Positions 22,556 through 31,162 of a stretch of 33,615 bases of DNA are shown piece by piece. The position numbers and the translations under genes were made by a program. Under the pieces are notes generated by a model. It made no database searches. It saw nothing but the letters and a program-made list of their open reading frames with translations, and was not told where the DNA came from. The stretch comes from Armatimonadota bacterium (GTDB lineage: Bacteria; Armatimonadota; Zipacnadia; Zipacnadales; VGFC01): positions 1 through 33,615 of the forward strand of contig VGFC01000029.1 in NCBI GenBank assembly GCA_016869045.1, given 5' to 3'. Within the stretch, counting starts at the first letter, position 1, and each line of letters begins with the position of its first letter.

Positions 22556-24514
22556 TCAGATGAAGATCTTGTAGTTGCGCTTGCCCAGGGCGGGGCCGAG
22601 GATCGCCCAGAGGGAGCCGCAGACGTAGTCGCCGAGGATCAGTCCGAGGAAGAAGCGCACGCCCTCCTTGTGCACCTTCATCCCCCAGTAGCGCGTCAGG
22701 ACGACCTTGAGGAGCCAGCTGACGAGGAACGCGAACCAGAAGTAGTCCATCGCGAAGCTGATCGCCAGCGCGTAACCCGCCGGATGGAAGGGCATGGTGG
22801 TGAAGCGGAAGCGCAAGGCCTTCAGCACGAACATGAACGCCGCGCCGATCGCCATGAAGAGGATCGCGCGGTAATCGGACCCCTCCGGCATCTCGATCCA
22901 CTGCCGCAGTCGGTTGTACGTCTCCCAGCCGACCCAGGACTTGAAGCCCTGAGCGCGCGCGCTCGCGCCTTCCCGGAACGTGACCGTGAGGTTGGCCCAG
23001 TACGCAATCAGAATGGCTGCTGCCGTCGCCAGCACCATCGTCCGCGCCAACCACTTGCGGTCGATGGCAGCGTATTCGGTCATCTTGAACGCCTCGAGTT
23101 GGTTCGGCATCGGGTGACAGCGGTAGCAGCGGTTGAACCAATACGTCGTCGAGAGCGCCGTGAGGTTGTGCACCCCCATCGACCGTGAGCCGGCGATCTG
23201 GACCATCAGGCGGTGCGGATTCACGAAGTAGATCTCGTGCGGGGCGCCAAACTCGGCCCGCACGCGCGTCATCGCCAGGCTCAGCAAGTAGAAGATCACG
23301 AGGAAGCCCGCGATCGTCGGCACGTTCATCCCCGCCTGGATCGCGATCGCGATCAGCCCCACGGACCCCGCGATGATGCCCGCGAAGGCGAAGCGGTAGC
23401 TGAACGGCTCGTCTGCGTCGATGACGGTGGGCGTGTTCGTAGCGACCTTGCGCCACACGTCGCCCAGGTGGCGCCGCGCCGCCCACAGACCGGAGATCGC
23501 CAGGGCGATCCAGGCGCCGCCCGCCTGCTCGTTGAGGTAGGGTAAGCCCTGCGCCTGCTTCCACCCGATCATCCCGCCGCCGATCAGCTCCAGCTTCGAG
23601 AACAGGTAGAAGAACCAGCACGAAAAGGAGAGGTCGGTGGGCAGGAAGAACGCGAGGCCGATCGCAAAGGGGTAGAGGCTGGTCGTGAAGCGGCCCATGT
23701 AGTCCCAGGGCGGGCCCTGCAGGTGCTGGCGCATGTCGTACTGCTTGATGTACTGGATGTAGGGCACCTGGGGGAACCACTCGTGCAGGCCGCCGAACAC
23801 GTCGATGGCGACTGCAACGCCGAAGCCGATCCACATCAGCCGGTTGCGGAAGAACTCGGCCGACTGCTGGCCGCGCGTCAGCTCCAGGGGTAGGAGGATC
23901 AGCGGGAACGCCAGCTTCTCGTGCTCGGTCCACGGGCGGCGGATCAGCACGTTCAGGCAGAGCAGAACGAAGATCATCACGAGCAGCCACAGACCCCACC
24001 AGGCGAGCGGCTTGAGGAAGGGCACGAGGTTCTGCGACTGCCACCAGACCGCGTCGCCCTCATAGAAGCCCCGCAAGGCCCGCTCGTCGGAGACCACCAG
24101 CCAGCTCGGGAGGTGCTGGTGGAACAACTCGGCCCACTTGTTCTCGGGTGTCGCGAAGCGGTGGGGATGGCCGAGCACCCCGAACAAGTTCTGCACGAAG
24201 TCGTGCCCGGCGAGCGTCTCGCCGATCACCAGCATGATGTAGATGACGAGTAGCTCGACCTGAGTGAAGGCGTGCCGCGGCGAGACACGGTTGAGGATCA
24301 GGTTGAGCACGGCCAGGCAGAAGAGGATGAAGACGGGCGTGATGAACAGGGGGAGGCACGAGCCGTCCAGCGAATACCAACGCACCTCCGCCACCGTCAC
24401 CCAGTACGCGTTCACGGGCATCAGAAGCAGGCCCAGGATGATCGCGCGCGGGGTGATGGAGGGGAGAAGGGCGGGCGGTGCTTCGGTAGAATGGGTGGAA
24501 ACGCCCTGTTGCAC
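22556..24514 (-). CDS. DUF6785-type multi-pass membrane protein
   Basis: 652-residue inner-membrane protein with about 14-16 hydrophobic segments, resembling the large DUF6784/DUF6785 proteins found mainly in Armatimonadota, Planctomycetota and Verrucomicrobiota; their function is unknown. Seen: NAYWVTVAEVRWYSLDGSCL after the first helix, the conserved GHDFVQNLFGVLGHPHRFAT, and SPRHAFTQVELLVIYIMLVI. The OPT-transporter-like pattern of long paired helices suggests transport of an unknown substrate, but that is inference. The start was chosen from a promoter on the minus strand (24550-24522) that puts the transcript start on GTG 24514; no ribosome-binding site precedes it, and the frame extends upstream without family match. 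Confidence 0.82.
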   Translation of the reverse strand: MQQGVSTHSTEAPPALLPSITPRAIILGLLLMPVNAYWVTVAEVRWYSLDGSCLPLFITPVFILFCLAVLNLILNRVSPRHAFTQVELLVIYIMLVIGETLAGHDFVQNLFGVLGHPHRFATPENKWAELFHQHLPSWLVVSDERALRGFYEGDAVWWQSQNLVPFLKPLAWWGLWLLVMIFVLLCLNVLIRRPWTEHEKLAFPLILLPLELTRGQQSAEFFRNRLMWIGFGVAVAIDVFGGLHEWFPQVPYIQYIKQYDMRQHLQGPPWDYMGRFTTSLYPFAIGLAFFLPTDLSFSCWFFYLFSKLELIGGGMIGWKQAQGLPYLNEQAGGAWIALAISGLWAARRHLGDVWRKVATNTPTVIDADEPFSYRFAFAGIIAGSVGLIAIAIQAGMNVPTIAGFLVIFYLLSLAMTRVRAEFGAPHEIYFVNPHRLMVQIAGSRSMGVHNLTALSTTYWFNRCYRCHPMPNQLEAFKMTEYAAIDRKWLARTMVLATAAAILIAYWANLTVTFREGASARAQGFKSWVGWETYNRLRQWIEMPEGSDYRAILFMAIGAAFMFVLKALRFRFTTMPFHPAGYALAISFAMDYFWFAFLVSWLLKVVLTRYWGMKVHKEGVRFFLGLILGDYVCGSLWAILGPALGKRNYKIFI

Positions 24515-24521
24515 GGCGGCG

Positions 24522-24550
24522 ATTCTACGGCGGGCGAGGAGCACTGTCAA
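24522..24550 (-). promoter_or_regulatory. Promoter of the DUF6785-type gene (leaderless)
   Basis: On the minus strand TTGACA (24550-24545) and TAGAAT (24527-24522) are separated by exactly 17 bases, close to consensus. The expected start lies at about 24515, on or next to GTG 24514. Confidence 0.72.
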
Positions 24551-24583
24551 GGGACGCTGTCTCCCGCTTGGAGGTGTTGGCTG

Positions 24584-25471
24584 ATGGGCATGGCCCTCGC
24601 GATTGCGCTCTCGACCGTCCTGTACGGATCGTCGGCAGGAGCTGAGACCAGGACGTTCAACCTGAACTACGCTGACGCCGTGGGCCTGCCGGATGTGCTC
24701 GACCAGCTCGTCTTGCAGGACGTGGATTGGGTCACACCTCTGCAGCTGCACTGGGCGCAGCTGAAGGGTGCTCTTGCCGTGGACCGCGAGCGAAACGCGC
24801 TCAAGGCCGAGGGCTTGCCGGAGGCGCTGGCCGCATTGGCGCAGGTACTGAAGGTCATGGACGTGCCGCGCCCGCAGGTCACACTGCGCTACCGGCGGCT
24901 CAAGGTGCCCGACCCGGCCGATCTGTTCGGCAAGCCTGCTGCGCCACCGATGGGCGAGGTTCCGTCAACCGTACACGGGGCGGCCGTCAACGCGCAAGTG
25001 ACCGTCGGTGATTGGGAGTCGCGCGTAGCCGCACTCGTAGCCGGTGGGAAGGCAGAGACACTCAACGAGGGCACTGTGTCCGTGATGGACAGCTACTGGG
25101 CGACCGTGTGGTTGGGCGATCCGGAGGCGCCGCAGCCCGAGTTCTGCTTCCAGGCGCGACCGACCGTGATGGAGACGGGAGCGCTGCGGCTCTCGTTGGC
25201 GTACGGCACCTGGCGGCGGACGGGGCGCGACCCCGAGCCGCCCGGGGTCGCCGAGGGACGCGGCACGCCGGGCGAGGTCTGCATCAGCTGCGGACCGGGG
25301 CTCGGTGTGGTGGTTCTCGTACCCGAGCTAGTCCTGACGACGCGCCTCGAGGCGGGGCAGTCGGTCCTGGTCGGAGGAGTGGCGTGGGCCCTCGAGGACG
25401 CGGGGACCCTTGCCGGGCCCGCCGATGAGTGGGTAGTTGTGAGCGCCGCCGTAGAGGACGCCGTGAAGTAG
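24584..25471 (+). CDS. Secretin-domain-like exported protein
   Basis: 295-residue exported protein with features of secretin N-domains. Seen: a signal peptide (MALAIALSTVLYGSSAGA), a secretin N1-like unit (TRTFNLNYADAVGLPDVLDQL ... LAALAQVLKVMDVPRPQVTL), then a segment like the start of secretin domains (VAALVAGGKAETLNEGTVSV) and beta strands ending in GGVAWA. Secretins of type II/III/IV systems are usually 400-700 residues and form a 12-15-mer pore; here the pore-forming section is short and partly diverged, so channel activity is uncertain. ATG 24584 has GGAGGTG seven bases upstream. It is divergent from the membrane gene, 69 bases apart. Function is unknown. Confidence 0.68.
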   Translation: MGMALAIALSTVLYGSSAGAETRTFNLNYADAVGLPDVLDQLVLQDVDWVTPLQLHWAQLKGALAVDRERNALKAEGLPEALAALAQVLKVMDVPRPQVTLRYRRLKVPDPADLFGKPAAPPMGEVPSTVHGAAVNAQVTVGDWESRVAALVAGGKAETLNEGTVSVMDSYWATVWLGDPEAPQPEFCFQARPTVMETGALRLSLAYGTWRRTGRDPEPPGVAEGRGTPGEVCISCGPGLGVVVLVPELVLTTRLEAGQSVLVGGVAWALEDAGTLAGPADEWVVVSAAVEDAVK

Positions 25472-25475
25472 GGGG

Positions 25476-25841
25476 CTACTTGGGCTGCCGATGGGTCGCG
25501 ATCCGCTTCGCGATCCGAGCCAGTTCGCCGTCGTCGGCCCACACGCCCCGGCACTTCCGGCAGCCGTCCAGCTCGATGCCGGGGAAGTGCTTGAACTCAA
25601 ACCGTGCGAGCCGGTCCAGGCAGACGGGGCAGCGCATGGAGGAATAGGGGGCGGGCGGTTGCCCGGCCTTGGGCGTGAAGGCCGCGTCGATTCGCTCGAG
25701 AGCTGCGGGATCACGGTGAGCGACCTCGTCGAGTTCCCCGCGGTCGAACCACGCGCCGCCGCACCCGTGGCACCCCTCGACGGTCACGCCGTCCACGACG
25801 ACCTGTTCGAGCACCTTTGTGCAGCGTGGGCAGATTCGCAT
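25476..25841 (-). CDS. Double zinc-ribbon (zf-TFIIB-like) protein
   Basis: 121-residue protein with two zinc ribbons. Seen: ribbon 1 CPRCTKVLEQ...CHGCGGAWFDRGEL and ribbon 2 CPVCLDRLARF...CRKCRGVWADDGEL, both with CxxC pairs and the W-[FA]-D-x-G-E-L tail of the zf-TFIIB family. These small proteins are widespread and mostly unassigned; nucleic-acid or protein binding is presumed. ATG 25841 has GAGGTGG just upstream; a GTG at 25850 overlaps that site and is rejected. Its stop lies 5 bases from the end of the convergent secretin-like gene. Confidence 0.85.
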   Translation of the reverse strand: MRICPRCTKVLEQVVVDGVTVEGCHGCGGAWFDRGELDEVAHRDPAALERIDAAFTPKAGQPPAPYSSMRCPVCLDRLARFEFKHFPGIELDGCRKCRGVWADDGELARIAKRIATHRQPK

Positions 25842-26075
25842 CGGGACCACCTCGCGGCGCAGGGTCTTCGGCTTCGGTCCTGCAAGGAGCCTGCCAACGA
25901 ACAGCCCACCTGACGCGGAGCGGCAAAGCTGCCGTCAGGGCCCGGCCCAGGCGGTTCGCCGCCGGGGGTTCCCAGACCTGTTGGCCCGACCCGGGCGCTC
26001 GGGCAAGGTGTTGGGTGGTGGGACCGCGAAGGATGCTCGTACCGTCCCGCAACCTTCGCCCCCTGCCCGGTGTCC

Positions 26076-26104
26076 TTGACTTGGTGGAGCGGCTTGGCTA
26101 TAGT
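26076..26104 (+). promoter_or_regulatory. Promoter of the proline-rich exported protein gene
   Basis: TTGACT (26076-26081) and TATAGT (26099-26104), spacer 17, about 60 bases upstream of the ATG at 26169. Confidence 0.68.
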
Positions 26105-26168
26105 CTCCGTCGGGGCCGGCCGGTTGGCCTGCGCCGGTTCCCGCACCACGGGGGGAGGACAAACGCAG

Positions 26169-27338
26169 ATGAGACCGATTCGGGGGCTGGCTCCGGCACT
26201 GATTGCGCTGATGCTCGGCGTGGCCCACGCACAAGACCCGGTTGTGATCGGCGGGATGACGGTGGCCCGCATCCGCGAGAAGGGCCGATTCGAGAGCGTG
26301 ACGGCCCGCGTCGCACAGATCGACAAGTGGATCGCCGACGTGATCTCGTACGAGGACACGCGGAACCCGAAGCTGTCGATGGCGCGCAAGGACGGGGTCC
26401 TGCACATCTACTGCAAGACGCGACCCGTCATCGACGTCTACCCGGCGGATGCCAAGGCGTCGAACACGGACGAGATCTCGCTGGCGAAGATGTGGCTGAA
26501 GAACATCCGGGAGGCGCTGCCTCGGTCCACGCCGGTCTCACGGCTGCCGGCTCGGCCGCCAAAGCCGGGCGAGGCACCGGCTCCGCCTGCGCCGCGCGCC
26601 CCGACCGGCGTGGTCACGCCCTCAGGCAGCGTGACTCCCGCCGGCGGAGAGCCGGTCACCGGGGTGTCGGGCCAGGCGCCCGGTGCGAGCACGCAGCCGA
26701 CCGGCGAGATCGTCCCGAAGCCGGAGCCGGCGCCCCTGCCGACGCCCGACAAGACGCCGCGCAGCTCCGCGCTGCTCATGGTGCTGGAGACCATGAACCT
26801 CGTGCGGACGCTGCCGGAGGCGGAGTACCTTGAGGGGCGCGACCGGCTGGCCTCGAACCTGCTCGAGAACCTCGAGCCCTTCATGGCCCAGGCGCGCGAG
26901 ACCGGAGAGGCCGCGGGCACACCGCAGCCGCCGCGGCCTACACTCATCGAGACTCCGGAGCCGCCGAAGCCCTCGACGCCCTCGACCCCGCCCAAGCCGG
27001 TGACGGCGGGAGGCGGCGTCCCGACCATCCCGCGCGTGCCGACGGTTCCCACCGTCCCGACGACCCCCTCCGGAGGGAGCGTGAAGCCTACACCCACCGT
27101 GCCGACCGCAGCCGGCTCGGACACGGCTCGCGTGCCGCAGAAGCAGCGGATCAAGCGGAAGTTCGCCGCCGCCGAGCAACCCTTCATGGCCCTCAAGAAC
27201 GCCGGCGATCCGAAGGCCGACGAGGTCTCGCAGTTGCTGAAGGACTCTCGGAGCGCGTACACCGACGGTGACTTCGACACCTCGGAGACGAAGATCGACC
27301 AGGCGCTGCGGCTCATGGGAGTGCCGATCCCCAACTGA
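26169..27338 (+). CDS. Proline-rich exported protein, function unknown
   Basis: 389-residue secreted protein. Seen: a signal peptide (LAPALIALMLGVAHA), an N-terminal folded unit of about 100 residues (VVIGGMTVARI ... RPVIDVYPADAKASNTDEIS) whose order of strands and helices resembles periplasmic N-domains fused to some mechanosensitive-channel proteins, then about 220 residues of Pro/Thr/Ala-rich linker interrupted by a helix (SSALLMVLETMNLVRTLPEA), and a C-terminal helical hairpin (KFAAAEQPFMALKNAGDPKAD...). No channel segment follows, so similarity is structural at best. ATG 26169 follows GGGGGAGG. Unique promoter and terminator make it a single-gene unit. Confidence 0.65.
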   Translation: MRPIRGLAPALIALMLGVAHAQDPVVIGGMTVARIREKGRFESVTARVAQIDKWIADVISYEDTRNPKLSMARKDGVLHIYCKTRPVIDVYPADAKASNTDEISLAKMWLKNIREALPRSTPVSRLPARPPKPGEAPAPPAPRAPTGVVTPSGSVTPAGGEPVTGVSGQAPGASTQPTGEIVPKPEPAPLPTPDKTPRSSALLMVLETMNLVRTLPEAEYLEGRDRLASNLLENLEPFMAQARETGEAAGTPQPPRPTLIETPEPPKPSTPSTPPKPVTAGGGVPTIPRVPTVPTVPTTPSGGSVKPTPTVPTAAGSDTARVPQKQRIKRKFAAAEQPFMALKNAGDPKADEVSQLLKDSRSAYTDGDFDTSETKIDQALRLMGVPIPN

Positions 27339-27379
27339 GCGCCGGACGGACTCCTCCGGCGACCTATGGTGAAGCGACC

Positions 27380-27410
27380 CCGGCCGAGCCCGTGCAGGCT
27401 CGGCCGGTTT
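27380..27410 (+). terminator. Rho-independent-like terminator
   Basis: CCGGCCGAGCC and GGCTCGGCCGG form a perfect 11-bp stem around CGTGCA, followed by TTT. It is 41 bases after the proline-rich gene and 13 bases before the HAD gene. Confidence 0.75.
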
Positions 27411-27423
27411 GGTGACGCCGACC

Positions 27424-28059
27424 ATGCCACTACGCGCCGTCCTGCTCGATCTCGACGAGACGCTCTACGAACCGGGTGATTCCCTCATCTGCACCGTAGA
27501 CCGGCGAATCACCGCCTTCATCGCCATCCACACCGGCATCCCCTGGGAACGGGCCGACCGCCTGCGCCGGGAGTTGTGGTGCGAGTTCGGCACGACCGCG
27601 CGCGGCCTGAACCGGCTGTTTGACGTGAACGAACGGGACCTGAACCGCTTCGCCGTCGATTCCGTGGAGCCGGAGCTCCACGTGACGCCGGACCCGGGAC
27701 TGGCGGAGAGCCTCCGCCGCATCCGCGTGCCGTGCTACTTGTTCACCAACGCCACCCGGCGCTATGCGGAACGCGTCCTGGTGACACTGGGCGTCCGCGA
27801 CCTGGTTCGGGGCATCTTCGACATCGAGTTCTCCCTCTTCAACCCCAAGCCGTCGCCCATCTTCTACCGGAGGGTCGTCGAGGCGCTGAGCCTGCCGCCC
27901 GCTGAGATCGCGCTCGTGGATGACAACCCGCGCAACTTCGCTCCGGCCATGGCCTTGGGGATGAGGTGCATCTGCGTCGGGCCGGGCCAGGCGCCCGCAG
28001 GCGTCACCCGTGTGCCGACCTTCGCCGACGTCCCCCAAGCGCTCGGGGCCTCGTGGTGA
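27424..28059 (+). CDS. HAD-family hydrolase (pyrimidine 5'-nucleotidase-like)
   Basis: 211-residue phosphatase of the haloacid dehalogenase superfamily, cytoplasmic. Seen: motif I LLDLDETLYE (nucleophile and acid Asp), motif II Thr in YLFTNATRRYAERVL, motif III Lys in SLFNPKPSPIFYRRV, motif IV VDDNPRN. The DLDETLY variant and the cap length (helices after VDRRITAFI) fit the pyrimidine 5'-nucleotidase subgroup, which removes phosphate from UMP/CMP or related compounds; actual substrate is uncertain. ATG 27424 gives a start just before the first strand; a GTG at 27409 lies on the terminator tail. Confidence 0.83.
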   Translation: MPLRAVLLDLDETLYEPGDSLICTVDRRITAFIAIHTGIPWERADRLRRELWCEFGTTARGLNRLFDVNERDLNRFAVDSVEPELHVTPDPGLAESLRRIRVPCYLFTNATRRYAERVLVTLGVRDLVRGIFDIEFSLFNPKPSPIFYRRVVEALSLPPAEIALVDDNPRNFAPAMALGMRCICVGPGQAPAGVTRVPTFADVPQALGASW

Positions 28060-28127
28060 GTTCGCGGCAGGAACTACTCATGGTCGCCGCCGAACAGTTG
28101 AGACAGCACCCATACCGAGGGATGGTG

Positions 28128-29411
28128 ATGCCGGTGCCGGTCCAGGTAACGTGCGTCCACTGCGGCAAGACGTACTCCCTTCCCGAGTCGCGTGCCGGGC
28201 AGACGGGGAAGTGCGCATGTGGGCACCTGATCAAGGTCCCGGCAACGGCCGCCCCTCCTCCTCCGCCGCCAAGCGCCTACCCGCCGCCCCCGCCTCCTCC
28301 ACCGGCGGCGGTCGCGCCCGTGATCGAGGATGAGGCGCCGGAGGCCGGTGAGGTCCGCTGCCCGTCGTGCGGCATGGCGACGCGCCACGGGCCCGTCTGC
28401 GAGTGGTGCAACGCGACCCTGGTGGCCCCGCCGCCTCCTCCTCCGCCCGCTCCGCCTCCGTCACCGATGTCGGAGGCTCGCGAAGGCATGGCTGACGGCG
28501 TCCTGATCCAGTACGTCGCGCCTGGGTCGTTCATCAAGAACGCGGCCGCGCTCGCGGTCGTGTACGTCGTCGCCACCAATGGGCTACGCTACGCGTTGGG
28601 TCTGCTCCGGGCGGGCGGCTTCCCTGCCGTCGGCGTACCCTTTGGGGCGGGGGCCTCAGTCCTGAATCTGGTCATCGGCATCGGTAGTGCAGTCCTGGGT
28701 GTCTGCCTGGCCGTGGTGGTGTTCAACTGGCTGGCTGGGCAGGGCGACGGCTTCCCCTTGCGCTTTAGGGCGCCAGCGCCGTGGACAAGCGGGACACGCG
28801 AGTTGAGGCGAATGAGCCCCGGCTCCGCGATGTGCACCGGGGCATTGGCGGGGGCGTTCCTCGGGCTCCTGCTCGGGCTCTGCGCACTCGTGCTCCTGGG
28901 AGGGCTGGCTGGCGCCTTGGGGGGCGGGACGGGCTGGCAGGTAGGCGCCCTCGCGGCGGGGATGCTCCTCGGCGTGCCTGTCGGCATGGGCGTCTGGACG
29001 GGCCTCGTCGCCCTCGGCCTCAGTGCCCTCTACAACGTCCTGGCCCCCGCCTGGGGGGGAATCCAGTTCCAGTCCGCGATTGCCTCGACCGCTGTCGCTG
29101 AGTACGGGGTCCGCCCCGCCGAGAGATCGGCGAGGGTCAGCGGCATCGGTGTGTGGCAGACGGGAGTGATCGGCGCGGCCGAGGCGCTTGTTGTCTCGGT
29201 GTTCGCCATCGTGCTAGTGCTCCTCCCGATGTCCCGCTTGACGCCGTCCCCCGGTCTGGGGCCGATGACGGCGGCCGGGTCCGTCGTGACGGTCGTGGTA
29301 ATGCTGGTCGTCTACCCCGTGCTGGGCTTCATCTCAGGGGTCGTGACAGCACTGGTCTACAACCTGGCGGGCCTGGTCGCAGGCGGGGTGGAGATTGAGG
29401 CTGTCGGGTGA
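28128..29411 (+). CDS. Zinc-ribbon, proline-rich membrane protein
   Basis: 427-residue membrane protein of no assigned family. Seen: an N-terminal zinc ribbon (CVHCGKTYSLPE ... CACGHLIKVP), a proline stretch, a second Cys pair set (CPSCGMATRHGPVCEWCNATL), another proline stretch, then five to six hydrophobic segments (FIKNAAALAVVYVV, AVLGVCLAVVVFNWL, FLGLLLGLCALVLLGGLAG, IGAAEALVVSVFAIVLVLL, VVTVVVMLVVYPVLGF). Zinc-ribbon plus membrane proteins often control envelope enzymes or chaperones in these phyla. ATG 28128 has GAGGG at a good distance; ATG 28122 is also possible. It follows the HAD gene by about 70 bases and ends 16 bases from a convergent gene. Confidence 0.72.
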   Translation: MPVPVQVTCVHCGKTYSLPESRAGQTGKCACGHLIKVPATAAPPPPPPSAYPPPPPPPPAAVAPVIEDEAPEAGEVRCPSCGMATRHGPVCEWCNATLVAPPPPPPPAPPPSPMSEAREGMADGVLIQYVAPGSFIKNAAALAVVYVVATNGLRYALGLLRAGGFPAVGVPFGAGASVLNLVIGIGSAVLGVCLAVVVFNWLAGQGDGFPLRFRAPAPWTSGTRELRRMSPGSAMCTGALAGAFLGLLLGLCALVLLGGLAGALGGGTGWQVGALAAGMLLGVPVGMGVWTGLVALGLSALYNVLAPAWGGIQFQSAIASTAVAEYGVRPAERSARVSGIGVWQTGVIGAAEALVVSVFAIVLVLLPMSRLTPSPGLGPMTAAGSVVTVVVMLVVYPVLGFISGVVTALVYNLAGLVAGGVEIEAVG

Positions 29412-29426
29412 GTCGGCGGCGCGGCG

Positions 29427-30422
29427 CTACTCGTCGCTCGCCTCATCGGTCTCATCCCGAGGGGGCCACGTGGGCCTGACGCGCTCCCGCCGGCGCGTCT
29501 CGTCGAAGAGCCGCTCCAGCAGCTCCTCTTCCTCCATCCGCCGCCGAATCTCACGCGAGCGGCGACGGACGCGGAGATAGGCGAACACGAAGACGACCAC
29601 CATCAGCAGGAAGCCGGTGGCCTCTGCCGTCCAGCTCAGGGGTGCGTGTCGCGTCTTCGCCTTGATAGCCTCGCGCCAGCCGGCCTCGACTTGCTCCTGG
29701 GTCAGGCCGTAGGCGCGCACGAAGCCGCGGCTGACCTCGCCCGTCGCGCGGAATTCGACGACGAACCGGCTCAGGCCGTGGGGCGGATCCAGGGAGACGA
29801 GGTACTCCACCAGCACAAAGCTCTCCGCGTAGGCTATGGCGCCCTCGTCGGGGTGCGTCGGGAAGTCGGCGAGTTGATCGATCGTGTGCAGCCGGCCCTG
29901 CTTGGCCGCACCCGCCAGGACCTCACGGTCGGCAGCGGTCCAGTCGTCTCCGTAGTACTTCGCGGCGCCCTCGTGAAGCCAGCGTGGCGCGCGGCTCTCG
30001 GCCTCGCCCAGGGCCTTCCCCAGCAGTAGGTGAACGGCTTCGTGCCGCGTCACGCGCCGCAAGCCCTTCACTGAGCCCTGTTTCAGCACGATTCGGTCTA
30101 CCTCCGGCTGCGCGACACCCACCACCCACGCGGGCTGCCGCTCACCGACGGTTCGGTCGAACTCCGTGTCCGTCGCGCACACGATGATCTCGGCCCGCTT
30201 GGCGAGCTTGACGCCGAAATCGTCCTGAACCCGGTCCACCAGGTCGTCGGCTTCCTCGAGCGCCGCCTCAGCGTGAACGCGATTGGGCTCGCGGAACCGC
30301 ACGACGAAGTGGCGCCCCACGAGAGACTCCAACTCCGGCTGCGCGGCCGCAGCGGTGGTCAGCGCCAGTAGGACGCCCACAGACGCCGGCCGGCAGAAGC
30401 GAGGGATGAGGAGCAGGCGCAT
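29427..30422 (-). CDS. Membrane-anchored peptidase MA-like zinc protease
   Basis: 331-residue exported protease of the peptidase MA (gluzincin-like) clan. Seen: signal peptide (ASVGVLLALTTAAAAQ), the zinc site RHEAVHLLL (HExxH), downstream APRWLHEGAAKYYG whose Glu fits the third ligand, then a helical part, and one C-terminal membrane helix (TGFLLMVVVFVFAYL) followed by an Arg/Glu-rich cytoplasmic tail (EIRRRMEEEELLERLF). It thus presents the enzyme to the periplasm. ATG 30422 overlaps the upstream stop (TGATG), so translation is coupled to the Cas4/RecB-like gene. Confidence 0.87.
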   Translation of the reverse strand: MRLLLIPRFCRPASVGVLLALTTAAAAQPELESLVGRHFVVRFREPNRVHAEAALEEADDLVDRVQDDFGVKLAKRAEIIVCATDTEFDRTVGERQPAWVVGVAQPEVDRIVLKQGSVKGLRRVTRHEAVHLLLGKALGEAESRAPRWLHEGAAKYYGDDWTAADREVLAGAAKQGRLHTIDQLADFPTHPDEGAIAYAESFVLVEYLVSLDPPHGLSRFVVEFRATGEVSRGFVRAYGLTQEQVEAGWREAIKAKTRHAPLSWTAEATGFLLMVVVFVFAYLRVRRRSREIRRRMEEEELLERLFDETRRRERVRPTWPPRDETDEASDE

Positions 30423-31162
30423 CACTTGGCCCACTTGGGGCAGACCGAGCGAACGTGGCACCAGCGGCAGTGGCGGCCCTTGAGCGCGGGCGGGTCGACC
30501 AGGCTGCGCGCCGAGGCGGCCAGTTGTGTCGCACGTTCCTCGATGGCGGTCAGTTCGTCGGGGCGCTTCGTCGCGTCGATGATTCGGCGCTTGCGCAACG
30601 CGTGGATCTCGACCTCCACCGGGCGGCCCTCGAGCTGCTCGGCGAGCAGCTGCAGCACCCCTGTCCGGAGGTCCTCACTCAGGGAACCGGGCGACGGAGG
30701 TTGGCGGGCGGTCGAATAGAGGACGTAGGCGACGCTTCCATCCGCGCGGGTCTCGCGGCGATCCGCGTTCGCGCGCCACGCCGGATCGCCCAGGCGCCCC
30801 TCGACCGTCAGATCCACGCGCACGTCGGTCGCCTCGTCGGCCACGTGGTCGGCGCCGTACTCGGCGAGCAGGCGGAGACCGGTGGCTCGGCATTCCTCCT
30901 CCTCCCGGCTATCCGCGCACGCCGCCCCGTTGAAGGACCGGGCGAACTCTTCGTGCAGGCGCTCGACCGGCCACTCCCGTAGCCCGCCGGCGCGATAGCA
31001 CTCGTCCAGGCAGTGCTTCACCGCGGCGTGCAGCGCCCGGGCGGCGTCCACCCGGCGTGTCATCCCGCCCTGCGGTCCCCCCAGGCGGTAGAGCCGGTAC
31101 TTCATCGGGCAGAGGACGAAGGCCTCGATGAGACTGGCTGTGAGCGGTTCGTTGTCGTTCAC
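30422..31162 (-). CDS. Cas4/RecB-like PD-(D/E)XK protein with Fe-S Cys set but degenerate active site
   Basis: 246-residue protein of the PD-(D/E)XK nuclease group with the four-Cys cluster of Cas4/AddB-type enzymes. Seen: N-terminal EAFVLCPMKYRLYRL (first Cys) and C-terminal HCRWCHVRSVCPKWAK (three Cys), the arrangement that binds a 4Fe-4S cluster. The core normally has a D...D/E-x-K motif (typically DYKTG); here that place reads VAYVLYSTARQPP, with no Asp-x-Lys, so it is probably not a nuclease. GTG 31162 overlaps the upstream stop by 4 bases. The protein is not in a CRISPR locus; the 16-18 kb Cas remnants are 12 kb away. It may be a DNA-binding or structural remnant. Confidence 0.75.
   Translation of the reverse strand: MNDNEPLTASLIEAFVLCPMKYRLYRLGGPQGGMTRRVDAARALHAAVKHCLDECYRAGGLREWPVERLHEEFARSFNGAACADSREEEECRATGLRLLAEYGADHVADEATDVRVDLTVEGRLGDPAWRANADRRETRADGSVAYVLYSTARQPPSPGSLSEDLRTGVLQLLAEQLEGRPVEVEIHALRKRRIIDATKRPDELTAIEERATQLAASARSLVDPPALKGRHCRWCHVRSVCPKWAK

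Noticed and set aside
22098-24044. Long minus-strand frame of 648 codons across the tRNA genes and the membrane-protein gene
   Set aside because: It runs through five tRNA genes and is a shifted reading of the true DUF6785-type gene; composition is Arg/Pro/Gly-rich noise of GC-rich DNA.
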